A DNA stretch of 64,000 nt from Brasenia schreberi (Eukaryota; Streptophyta; Magnoliopsida; Nymphaeales; Cabombaceae), in NCBI GenBank assembly GCA_036023115.1, contig JAYKKT010000041.1, positions 3,683,501-3,747,500 on the forward strand, written 5' to 3'. The translations under genes were made by a program, and so were the position numbers. Below, one piece after another: positions 35,310 through 44,849 of this stretch. Position 1 is the stretch's first letter, and each line of letters begins with the position of its first letter. A model generated the notes under the pieces. It saw only the letters and a program-made list of their open reading frames with translations. It was not told where the DNA came from and searched no databases.

Positions 35310-35580
35310 TTGTGAGATCACCAGTTATGAGAACCAGACAAGGGTTGATCACAGAAAGAGCGGGGCCAACTATTCTCGCGAAATCCTCGGCTCTGTCTGG
35401 GTGGTGAACGCTAAAATGGAGGTCGGAGAGTTGAACAACCCACACGACTCCATTGGGTTCTCCTTTAACCTCTATGACGCTTCTGGAATTGGATGGTCTT
35501 CCGATTGATTCATGGTGCAGAGGAGTCTCGGATCGAGTTAAAACCGGGTGAAGAAAGAGAACAAAAAGGAGAAATTCCAA
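35310..35580 (-). CDS. Metallophosphoesterase (At3g03305/TMEM62 type), first exon only
   Basis: Minus-strand exon of 90 codons plus one base, ending at donor ACAA|GTATTT. It starts MEFLLFVLFLHPVLTRSE, a likely secretory signal peptide. It continues to VIEVKGEPNGVVWVVQLSDLHF and ends NPCLVLITGDLT. VQLSDLHFS and LVLITGDLT are the first two metal-site motifs (DxH and GDxxD-type) of calcineurin-like phosphoesterases, and the local sequence closely fits plant proteins annotated as putative metallophosphoesterase At3g03305 (about 700 residues, membrane-spanning C-terminus). The catalytic GNHD and later histidines are absent from the window. The gene may have a long first intron with a 5-kb copia insertion, or be a broken relic. 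The reading frame of this exon itself is intact. Confidence 0.8.
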
Positions 35581-35708
35581 TAGGTTTCTTGTTGGCCAAT
35601 TGCTTAGATGAACATGATGCCTTCTCGCCAGAACCCACTGCTGGGAACCCGTTCAGGATTGCCAGTTCGTCGATCGTCAGTACTACGGTTTGGCGGAAGT
35701 CATACCGC

Positions 35709-35736
35709 GGAGAGAGAGAGAGAGAGAGAGAGAGAG
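35709..35736. repeat. (GA)14 microsatellite in the metallophosphoesterase leader
   Basis: An uninterrupted GA run about 130 bp upstream of the exon's ATG; on the coding strand it is a CT-rich leader or promoter tract, a common position for such repeats in plant genes. Confidence 0.9.
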
Positions 35737-35759
35737 CACCTGCATGAATGAATGAATCA

Positions 35760-36640
35760 ATCTGGTTGGGGTTCTCTGTCTAGGCAAATCCGAATCCGAC
35801 CCAATTTTATGATTGGTTGTTAGTCGGGGGTGTCAACGGGTTGGACTTCCAACTCTAGGTATGGATGCGATATTCAGATGGCAGTACCAGACCCGGATTT
35901 GGGTCCACTAGTTCCTAACAAATATCTAAACTAAACCAGAAAAAAATAGTTTTAAATATTCCAAGAGTTTGTTTTTGGAGTTAGGTGTACTTGTATTTCA
36001 TGTGAGCAAACTTTATCTAATGTCCATAAAACACTTATATTTCTCCATATAAAAAAAACACATTATAACGCAATGCCGTCCAGCTATGTTGTTACAAAGT
36101 AGGTGTAGAGACATGAGATTTCAAGTCATATACATGTTTCACTTCGCCCTAAAGTGGGTCTGCAACTGGGGCATAGACATGGTAAAGTAGCAGTATGAGT
36201 CATGGAATACAATTTTATAATTTCATAATAATAATTATTAAAAGCTAGCAGTAGAGACTTGTTTCGTAAAGCTTCATAAGCTTGAGCCTCAAAGTGGAGT
36301 GCTAAAAATCAGTAGAGAGCCGCAACCACCACAATCTAGAGAGACAGAAGACGCTTTAATATAAAATTCCATTAACTGTACCCGACTCCAGAACCAGTCG
36401 GATCCAATCTCGGGTCCTCGTTTATGGGTTTGGGTAAACCCAAACCATTCAGACCCAAGCTGTTGTCCTTGAGGCATGTTGCGGATCCGATTGGCTCCCA
36501 ACTCTTTTTAGCCCCTTCATAATTTTTTTTTTTTAAATCCTTTCGACTTCCTTCAGGGAAAACCAATTCAGTCCAGCTATGTTAAGGCATACCGGTCTCG
36601 TGGTAAAATGGGCCTTCTTTGGGTACAATGGCGAAGCTAT
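35760..36640. other. Intergenic spacer
   Basis: Contains scattered GGTCC/ACCCGACC-type text but no readable gene. Frames near 36289-36566 on the minus strand lie in repeat-like GGTTTGGGT text and are not credible. Confidence 0.45.
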
Positions 36641-36644
36641 CCAG

Positions 36645-36840
36645 ATTTACACCCTGACCTAGAACTGAAATTGGTCAAGAACCTACGACCACCCGATTCG
36701 GTTCCGGTTCCACCTTCTATGAGACTGAAACTTGAACAGGTGGTTTCAAACAGCCGGTTCCATATTTTTTAACTTCAATATTTTAATAATTTTTCCTGAT
36801 TTCAAGTGGCTTAAGACTCAAACACAAACAGGAATCGATA
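36645..36840 (+). repeat. Dispersed GGAACC-type repeat copy
   Basis: Shares ordered blocks with the copies at 28060-28290 and 56880-57190: ACCACCCGATTCGGTTCCGG, a poly-T middle, then TTTCAAGTGGCTTAAGACTC. Confidence 0.6.
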
Positions 36841-36997
36841 TGAAAACTTTCTTTCATAGTTTAAGCTGTAAAATGTGACTTGCGCATTTTTATGCATACA
36901 ACTTTCTTTCTCATAATTTTACAACAAACAACACTAACATCTTTCAATAGATATGAAAACTTTCTCCAACAAAAGTCACGAGTGAAATAAAAAATGT

Positions 36998-37380
36998 CTT
37001 CAAAGGAAAGCGAAGGTTTAGCGGAAAACCCATGGCTTTCAAAGACCTAGACTTCTCAAAGCTATTTATAAAGTTTTTGTTGATATAACCTTTTTTTGTT
37101 ACAAGAAGAGGCCACTGCTAACATGGCACATGATAGGGCTATGTGGAAACAAAGAATCCATGTAGCCGACCCCGTCTAGTATGAGAAAAGATTTAGTTGT
37201 TGTTGTACAAGAAGAGGCCAAAGCCCGACACATGCACCCTTCAAAGGAAAGCAAAGGTTTAGCGGAAAACCCATGGCTTTAAAAGACCTAGACTTCTCAA
37301 AGCTATTTATAATTTTTTTTGTTGATATAATTTTTTTTTACAAGAAGAGGCCAAAGCCCAACATATGCACCCTTTAGAGT
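36998..37380 (+). repeat. Tandem duplication of a ~140-bp segment, one copy carrying a LINE insertion
   Basis: Both copies run from TTCAAAGGAAAGC through AGCGGAAAACCCATGGC, CCTAGACTTCTCAAAGC, TTGATATAA and ACAAGAAGAGGCC to CAAAGCCC(G/A)ACA. Copy 1 (36998-37239) is interrupted by a RTE fragment at 37115-37205; copy 2 (37240-37380) is not. So the LINE insertion postdates the duplication. Confidence 0.9.
37115..37205 (+). mobile_element. 5'-truncated RTE LINE insertion with 15-bp target-site duplication
   Basis: The insert starts in the element's last coding stretch (CTGCTAACATGGCACATGA), runs through CCATGTAGCCGACCCCGTC and ends in TTGTTGTTG. It is flanked by TACAAGAAGAGGCCA at 37100-37114 and 37206-37220, a perfect 15-bp duplication. 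This shows it is a true insertion. Confidence 0.95.
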
Positions 37381-37384
37381 CAAA

Positions 37385-37470
37385 ACTCCCCACCAGTAGA
37401 AACGGTGCTAGAGCACCCTACCATTGAGCTAATGCTCTCGGTGTTGTTATGGCTTTTTGAAAGAGCATAG
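37385..37470 (-). mobile_element. tRNA-like sequence, probable SINE head
   Basis: On the minus strand, GCATTAGCTCAATGGTAGGG matches the D-arm/box-A region of a tRNA, followed by GTGCTCTAGCACC. No full cloverleaf can be drawn and no acceptor or T-arm is visible, so it is a SINE head or a tRNA relic, not a working tRNA gene. Confidence 0.45.
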
Positions 37471-37544
37471 CGATTTTGATATTGCTTTTCTGTCTTCTTC
37501 TTCTTCGTTCATTTCTCTTACATTCAAATGACAAATCAACAATA

Positions 37545-37680
37545 ATTATAACAACTAAGCCTTTTCTCATACTAGATAGGGTCGTCTACATGGATTCTTT
37601 ATTTTTAATCCACGTTAAATAAGTTCGACAAAGTTTTACGCTGCTTGTCGGAAGCATAACGCATTCATTGAGTTCTTTAC
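37545..37680 (-). mobile_element. RTE-type 3' fragment
   Basis: The reverse complement reads AAGAATCCATGTAGACGACC, then CTAGTATGAGAAAAGGCTTAG and a TTGTTATAATTATTG tail. Its inner part (ACAAAGTTTTACGC, TTGTCGGAAGCAT) is shared with the fragment at 32915-33060. Confidence 0.8.
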
Positions 37681-37974
37681 TCGACCTTTTAACTATTTCT
37701 GAATTTCCTTCAAATCAGTTTGAAATACTAAAGACAATTCATATGCATGTAACAGTATTGAAACACACAAGTGAATATCCAAAAACTAATGCATGAATTT
37801 GTACCATGTGAAGGTAAATGTTGTACAATAGTTATAAGATAGGCAACGATCTATAAATTTGAGTTAGCTACTCACGTTTACATGTGATGAAGATGGTGGA
37901 AAACAAATAAAGATATTAAGGTAGATGTGTCCGGAAAGATTAAATTAATGAAATGTTGACCACTTTAAAAGAGC

Positions 37975-38150
37975 AGGAGAAAGCTTGAAAAGGGTTGGAA
38001 GGAAATAATAGAACATAATCATGCTTTTTTGAAGATAAAAACTAATATGACACTCATACAAGATAAAACATAATGGCAACTGAGAATCCATGTAGCTAAT
38101 ATGACACTCATACAAGATAAAAACTAATGGCAACTGAGAATCCACAGGTG
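37975..38150 (+). mobile_element. Old RTE 3' fragment with internal tandem duplication
   Basis: GGGTTGGAAGGAAATAATAG and ACTAATATGACACTCATACA correspond to the KCWKETIKND...TANMAHDR end of the RTE ORF, then GAGAATCCATGTAG. The last 54-bp part (CTAATATGACACTC through GAGAATCCA) is repeated in tandem at 38096-38148. The flanking 38151-38890 shows no gene. Confidence 0.7.
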
Positions 38151-38896
38151 AAAGAGGGAATATCTTGATTTGTGAGAGAAGGGGGAGATCTCTTATTGCC
38201 CAATATGTCCAAAAATATCCCATTTTTACATAATTATGATATTTAAAAATTATAGAAACAGGAATTTTCAGGTGTTTTGACTAGTGAAAACTAAATGGAG
38301 GTTTTCTCCATTTTCATCCAAACATACCCTTGAGGACCAAATAAAAGTTATGATAAGGCTTCGGTGCAATTGTAAATCATCATTTTCTTGCTATGAATTC
38401 GAGCCCTTTGACTCTATTATGTGCTTATAAAGTTGCTGCCATTGCTATCATATATAAAACAATATGAACGGAAGGAACTTGTAATTCACCCAGTCCACCC
38501 TATTTCAAGGGCTGGGTGGATTTAATATGGGCCCAAAGTTTCTAGCTCAGCCCACTACATTTCAGGGGATGGTCCTGGTTCTATCGGCAATGGCGGACCA
38601 AGGATTTTTTTAGGTAAGACGCATTTGTATTACAGGTCCACAAAACCTTTAATATTTTTTATATAAGTGCATGCCAAAATGGATCGGTTGCTATCCGCCG
38701 CCTGACCCATTTTTGACTGACGTCATTGTCAATGAAAACAATGTCAACAGTTATAAATAATCCAACCAAAAAGGTTTACAATCTCACGTTCGTCATCTTC
38801 AACCTCAACAGGTTAATCTAGGTATAAAAATTTTCATGTGACAAATCTAAGCATCTATAATCTCACCTTCATCATCTTCAACCTTTATCTCTTTGT

Positions 38897-39373
38897 CTAA
38901 CTCGAGGCAGCAGCAAAGCCTCCCCCTTTCATCATCTGTCTAAACTCTTTGTAATCCACCATCCCATTCCCATCTGCATCCACCTTCCTTATCATCCTCT
39001 TACAGTCTTCCACCGTCCTCCCCTGCAATCCTAACGACAGTAAGACTGACCGCAACTCATCGACCGATATGAATCCATCACCGTTTTGATCGAAAACATT
39101 GAATGCCTCTCTAATGTCGTCGTCCTCCTCCTCCTTCTCTCCCATAATTGTTTGATACAACACCGCGAACTCTTCAACATCCACGCATCCATCTCCATTA
39201 ACATCAATATTTTCAATCATAGCAGTCAAATCTTTCTCGGGAATGAAGATACCTATATTCTCGAGCGAAGCGCTCAGTTCAGACGTAGTGATCCGCCCAT
39301 CGCCATTCCTGTCAAACATCTGAAACATCCGTTGCAGCTCCATCCAGCCCATCTGCAGGCGATGCTCCGACAT
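38897..39373 (-). CDS. Calmodulin-like protein with four EF-hands
   Basis: Intronless 158-residue frame. The start at 39373 ([10 protein letters not shown]) is the first ATG; the frame is open further upstream to a stop without another ATG, so longer versions starting at TTG are not supported. Four EF-hand loops are complete: residues 21-32 ([12 protein letters not shown]), 57-68 ([12 protein letters not shown]), 95-106 ([12 protein letters not shown]) and 132-143 ([12 protein letters not shown]), each with Asp at 1, Asp/Asn at 3 and 5, and Glu at 12. An acidic linker EKEEEDDD (79-86) joins the lobes. This fits the plant CML group (CML3/5/7-like) that senses calcium in the cytosol or nucleus. 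No N-terminal membrane anchor and no prenylation motif at the C-terminus. No disabling change. It is unlike flexible two-EF CMLs because all loops are canonical. Confidence 0.93.
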   Translation of the reverse strand: MSEHRLQMGWMELQRMFQMFDRNGDGRITTSELSASLENIGIFIPEKDLTAMIENIDVNGDGCVDVEEFAVLYQTIMGEKEEEDDDIREAFNVFDQNGDGFISVDELRSVLLSLGLQGRTVEDCKRMIRKVDADGNGMVDYKEFRQMMKGGGFAAASS

Positions 39374-39678
39374 GACAGGAGGCTCTGGAGCGGGAAACGG
39401 GAGAGGCTTGGCCCTCAAGGAAAGACAAGAAAGGAGCCTCTCTTCTTCGGGGCAGAATGGTGCAATAAGGAGCTATAATGGCAAAGAAAGAAACCTCCTC
39501 GGAAATTTGTTTAATCTTTTACCAAATTTAGCAATGGCGAAGCTAAATAATTGGTGCTCATCATCAACCAACGTTAGAAAAGATTAGGACGAAGAGCACC
39601 CAAATTGGTATTTGGGCAGTTAGCAGAGACCAGATATCAAATGTCCGCAGTTGGCTCAGAGAAACAAAAGATTTGTAG

Positions 39679-39705
39679 ACGCGTAGAAGTTAATGGAGGA
39701 CGCGG
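39679..39705 (-). promoter_or_regulatory. Two CGCG core motifs upstream of the calmodulin-like gene
   Basis: ACGCGT (39679-39684) and ACGCGG (39700-39705) lie 306-332 bp before the start codon. CGCG cores of this kind are bound by CAMTA calmodulin-binding transcription factors. They are short and the assignment is speculative. Confidence 0.3.
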
Positions 39706-40173
39706 TTTTGCCGTTGGGAAGAGTCCGGAGTAACTAACTGTATGGAGCCGTTGGCACGACGCCCAACGGATAGTGTTTTAATTGAATCCAAATGCCACGT
39801 AGGCGGGAGATGGACAGTTGGGAAGCTGCAAACAATCTGTTTATCTTGGGATAATTACACGGTATTCTTGTGGAAGGGGATAGGTGTGTGGCAATTTCGT
39901 GTTCGGTCTTGGGCTTGTGTCATGTCACTTTGTTTCTTCCTCATGTCGTCTCAGGTAACATTAAGACAACCTTCCGAGTCAAGTTTGTGTGTTGTGTCAG
40001 AATATGTTAAACAGGTTACTGTGCAGGTTATGTTTGTGTCGTGTTATTTAGTGCTTTTAGAAAAATCAGGTAAATGCAGACACCCTATTCTTTGTTGAGT
40101 CACTTAGGGTGCAGCGGCTTACGAACTTTTGAAGTTCTAATTAAGTTTGGCAATCTTTACCTGTCCCACCTTC

Positions 40174-40206
<33 letters not shown>
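40174..40206. repeat. AT/GT microsatellite
   Basis: Run of TA units followed by TG units in intergenic DNA. The flanking 39750-40340 and 40345-40900 contain no readable gene; the latter is GC-richer with scattered repeat-like text that I cannot classify. Confidence 0.9.
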
Positions 40207-40915
40207 CGCTAAATATATATTTTAGATGTATACATATTTTATATAAATATGAATGTATATATAGATATAATGACTTCTAATTTAATAAAGTGGAATACTA
40301 TTGAGTATATTATATGTTTTTTGGTTGAAACGATGAGGGTTAAGCCCTAGATTGAATACATAGCATCCACTGGTAGAGCCTAATGAACCATTACTTTGCT
40401 ATGTAGGACTGCGCTGAGACCATCCGGTTGAGTACGCCACACCTTGAATCCCAGTTCGTATCAAGTGCCTAAGCCAACTCGAGCTGACTTGACCCAGTCC
40501 GAACTTGACTCTGGAAGAGGGCTCAACTATTTGGTTCCATACTAGGATTGCGTAATGACAGTCCCGTAGGGCATGAAGGGTAGTTTTCCCGTGGGCTTTG
40601 CAGCGAGGACCTAGGCGATCTGTCCCGAGCCGTCGAGCACGAAGGCTGAATGTGGAAAGGCCTTCGTTGCGAGTTTGCCATATGAATGTTTTGACTCACT
40701 CCAGTACCTTGAGGTTCCACACTTTTCCCCAAAGTGAATCAGCATCATGGACAGGATTGAAGATGAGGGCCTTATATACCGACTCGACAATGAGTTGGCC
40801 GGTCTAAGATGTTGGCTGTCAGGGTTGATCATCCGCATAGTGTGCTAGGTGGGGCAAGTTGGCAACTGCAGTTGTTTAAGTAAAATATATGATACAAACT
40901 ATTTTTTTTTTTAAA

Positions 40916-41572
40916 TATTTGGTTATTTCAGAGGACATAGAAATTAAAATTGGCACCCATTGCATTCCTCAAAAGGAAAGTTTTAAACACCTAGGGTCAA
41001 TTTTTCAGAGTGATGGAAGAATTGATGGAGATGTTACGCATAGAATTAATGATGGTTGGTTAAAATGAAGTATTCTTTGTGATAAAAAGATACCATTAAA
41101 GTTAAAAGGTAAATATTATAGAGTAGCAATTACACCTGTCATGTTTTATGGTTTTGAATGTTGGGCAATTAATCATAACATGTACAAAAGATGTCACTCA
41201 CAAAAATGAAGATGTTGAGATGAATGAGTGGTCATATAAGAAAAGACTGTATATATAATGAGGTTATTAGAAACAAATTAGGAGTGGCACCAATAGAGGA
41301 TAAAATGAGAGAATATCGTTTAAGATGGTTTAGACATATAAAAAGATCAAAAGAAGAACCTATAAAAAGGTATGAAAAATTAAATTTGGAAAGTATTAAA
41401 AGAGGTAGAGGACGACCACAAAAGTGTTGGAAAGAAACAATAAAGAATGATCTACCTTATTGTGAGTTAACGGCTAACATGGCACATGATAGGGCTATGT
41501 GGAAACAAAGAATCCATGTAGTTGACCCCGTCTAGTATGGGAAAAGGCTTAGTTGTTATTGTTGTTGTTGTT
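40916..41572 (+). mobile_element. 5'-truncated RTE LINE (copy 3)
   Basis: Begins mid-element at TTTGGTTATTTCAGAGGACAT (matching copy 1 near 10098) and continues FKHLGSIFQSDGRIDGD, MSGHIRKDCIYNEVIRNKL and TANMAHDRAMWKQRIHVVD to a TTG-repeat tail ending near 41572. Two frameshifts (near 41068 and 41175) interrupt the C-terminal ORF. It is closer to copy 1 than to copy 2 by eye. Confidence 0.9.
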
Positions 41573-41579
41573 AAAGTGA

Positions 41580-42023
41580 AACGAGACACATTAGGGTATA
41601 ATAACAAGCTTTCGATGTGGATGGGTGTAGGTGAAGTGAAAACCCATCCGACCCCGTCCCATTGCCATCTCTAAATCAAGTTGCTCTTCCATTTTGTGTC
41701 GAGTCTGACAGTGTTACTCATAGAAGAGTGGGGAGTAAAATGTTTGTAATCACGAAGGTTGAAGCGGTTTCGGTGAAGGACCTGGTGAGACCTACCATGA
41801 GGCCCTACTCGTTTTCACCATGATGTTGTTTCGGCTTTATACCGACTGCTTCAACCATAACCCTAGCTCTATTCACTGTTTATGGTTTAATGGATACTGA
41901 TATTTGAATCCTCATCGCCGATCTTTTTTTTGAAAAAAAATGATTAATCGTTTAAAGATTCAACATGATTCACTTCATGAATATTCAACCTTTCTGTTCT
42001 TAAAAAGCACCAAAAGCAAAACA
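41580..42023. other. Intergenic spacer
   Basis: No gene or repeat recognised between RTE copy 3 and the solo LTR. Confidence 0.45.
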
Positions 42024-42028
42024 AAGTT

Positions 42029-43908
42029 TGTCACACCCGCTCGAGTCGTAACCATGACCCAGCCCAAGCCGATGCCACATGGCCGCTTCTCGCGCGGGCG
42101 TGATTGTGAGCAGTAACCAAATACAGTACTAATTTAATGCAAACTCAAGAAATATCTAACTGAAATAAATATTCATATCGAAGTTCTAAACAACACGTCC
42201 AAAATGGTGCAGGGCTCACCTAACAATAACCCTGAATAAAAGACTTTCTAAATCATTCAATACTTATCATATTATCTAAAATAAAAATGCAGCTCTATCA
42301 AACTCCTACTCTGCTCCGTGTGCCTTCGAAGTGCTAGCTTCAAGATGAGTTGTAAAACAATAAGGTGAGCTCCTATACATAGCTCAGTAGAGAGGTTAAA
42401 CATCTTTAAACAAAAAACATACTAAAAGCATGCATAGTTCACAATCATTTCATAGCAAAGCACATTTACCTTGAAATCATGATCTCAAATTCATACGCAC
42501 ACACTCTCTCACACACGCACACATCATTAGTTTCGATAATTACAGCCCATACTGTATCTGCCCCAAAGGCCACGGGAGTCGTCCGGCCCTCCCTAACGTG
42601 ACCTCGGTAACCCCATCCACGACGGTAACTACGCTGACTCTCACGACAGAGTGCCCAGGAACACACCCTGTATTCACCCCAAGTCGAATCACCCGAGGAA
42701 CCTACAAGTCTCTAGAGACCCCACACAAACCACACAAGTATGGCTCGTATATTTACACATCATTACATTTCTAAAATCAATTACAGTTCATCACATTTAC
42801 AAATCATATCCAGATCCACGAATATCTAAAACCAAATCTATACAACATTTAAATACCATGTTCATACAACACATGCATATCAAAACATGCTCTTTATTAA
42901 ACAATGTCATAAACATGTTCTATTTGAAAAGCATATCAAATAACCCATAATTGTGAATAACATTTCACAAACATCAATAAAACATTTATCAATTATGCAC
43001 ATTTAAATCTATCTAAAACAGTAAAATCACTTCTAGCATGGTTCTGTAAAAGAATGCATAACCCCCTACCTAAATAAGCGCTAAGATCTAGTTCCCAAGC
43101 TACTGGGTCACTCTTATCACCTCCAAATCCTCCAATTTTAATCTCTAAACAATTATAAATAATTAAAATATTAAAATTTATTTAACTATGAATCTAACGA
43201 AACAAACTGTATCTGAATCTGATCCCAAACCCCAATTTGGATCCATTTAAGCTATTCGAGATCAAAATTGATACCCAGATCCATATCTGATCCAAATGAG
43301 TGACACAATAGGTAGCTTGTGTCACTGTATCAACACATAACCTGTAACTAATGACACGGGTCTCATTCCTAACCTAGAAACCCATTTCAAGACACGACCC
43401 AAGCTTGACCTGTTTTCGACACGGAACCTATTTTGACATAGAATTGGTTCTTAATATGCGACATAAGGACACGACACGAATCAGTGCCGGTTCATGACAT
43501 TTCAGACATGACACATCGTGTCCGTCATGACACGACATGAAAATGAGGGACACGCCCAAAAGGGCCGATTCCTTTTTTTTTTCTAGTATCGATTTCGTCG
43601 GTTTGTGGCGAATCATAACCGTTTCCCGACCAAATCGACACCATCGACTTACCTATCCCACCAAAACACTTAGTTCTACCTCAAACCTTCAATCTAAGCC
43701 CAAAACGATGATTTAAACAAGTTTTTCTTATCAAAAATTAAAAAAAAAATGAAAATCTGAAAAATAAGTGAACTCACCGGATTCGGGCCGACTCCTCACA
43801 TTTTTCGACTGGTTTGAGGCTGCCCCAACTCGGTGGAGAATGCACTATGAAGGGCCCTTTTAAAGGCCCTTCATATCCTTCATATGGCGGTAACGCTCGG
43901 GTGTTACA
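42029..43908. mobile_element. Solo LTR with 5-bp target-site duplication (probable Ty3/gypsy)
   Basis: 1880-bp unit starting TGTCACACCCGCTCGAG and ending CGCTCGGGTGTTACA, the imperfect inverted ends TGTAACACCC/GGGTGTTACA common to plant gypsy-type LTRs. It is flanked by AAGTT at 42024-42028 and 43909-43913, a perfect 5-bp duplication. No internal coding sequence, so it is a solo LTR. It contains a tract rich in GACACGAC units at 43320-43560. Lineage within gypsy cannot be fixed. Confidence 0.85.
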
Positions 43909-43913
43909 AAGTT

Positions 43914-44195
43914 ACCTCCTCGACGGGGCTGGCTAGATGGATATCGTTGTTCTCAATCTGTGATCATATTAACATTTAACTCAAAAAGTGTTGCCAGAAG
44001 GACTATTTAAAGACAGATCTTCAATTAGCTTAAGTATGTTGAATCCTCGTTATTGCTGGATTGCATTGTTTCTTGCCTAAAAAGTGGTGCTCATTGCCGA
44101 ATGTTGAATCAATTTATTGATTGAAGTTGGGGAGAATGTTGAATGATGATGTCAGAAAAAGCCTCTCTGAAGAAGCAGTCTTAGGCTATTCAAAG
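43914..44195. other. Short spacer
   Basis: Nothing recognised between the solo LTR's duplication and the left copia LTR. Confidence 0.4.
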
Positions 44196-44849
44196 CTTAA
44201 CAGCGTTGCTTATCGATAACCTCTCATGAACCATGTCGGTTTCTGCAAGAGTAAAACTCATCAGTTCTATGGCCAGTCAGGAAACTTCGTGTGGAAACCA
44301 AAGACTAAATGCCGAAGATGGAGAGATCACAAAGAGCGTCGTGAGATTGTGAATCGCCAGGCACGATTTCCATCCAAAAGGTTTTCCACAAGGGTAATCA
44401 TTTTTAGAGTTTTCTTTATATATCTCTTCAGTTATTTCCCTTTTATGTTTTTTTATTACATTTTTCTGTTTCCAGCCTAAGAGAAACGACTCTGTGATTT
44501 TCTCCTTTTATTTAGTAAACAAAAGTTTATTTTGTAAAGCAATTTTTTATTAAAAGAAAACATATCCTCATAAAATCAAGAAAAGGGCTTTTTCTTATTT
44601 CACGAAAGCATGACTTAAGGCTAAAATGGCCACTGTTACGCTATGTAACTTACATCTACTTCCTCACTTGAATTAGAGCATGATATACCAGTTACCCCCT
44701 ACTATTTTGTAATTTACCATATTGGTTCCTTTTACCTGTCACACAAAAGTGTAACTACCATAGGTTTTACCTATTATAGGTTTTTTTTTTGCAATCAATA
44801 TGTTTTCTTTGCATAACAACTCATATATGCTTTTCATACAATAAAACTT

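Noticed and set aside
37395..37445. A functional tRNA gene on the minus strand
   Set aside because: Only D-arm/box-A-like text is present. No acceptor stem or T-arm, so it is recorded as a SINE-like relic.
38897..39418. Longer calmodulin-like protein beginning at 39418
   Set aside because: The codon there is TTG. The first ATG in this frame is at 39373, and an upstream stop precedes any other ATG.
39086..39478. Plus-strand ORF opposite the calmodulin-like gene
   Set aside because: A shadow of the EF-hand coding strand, without recognisable family.
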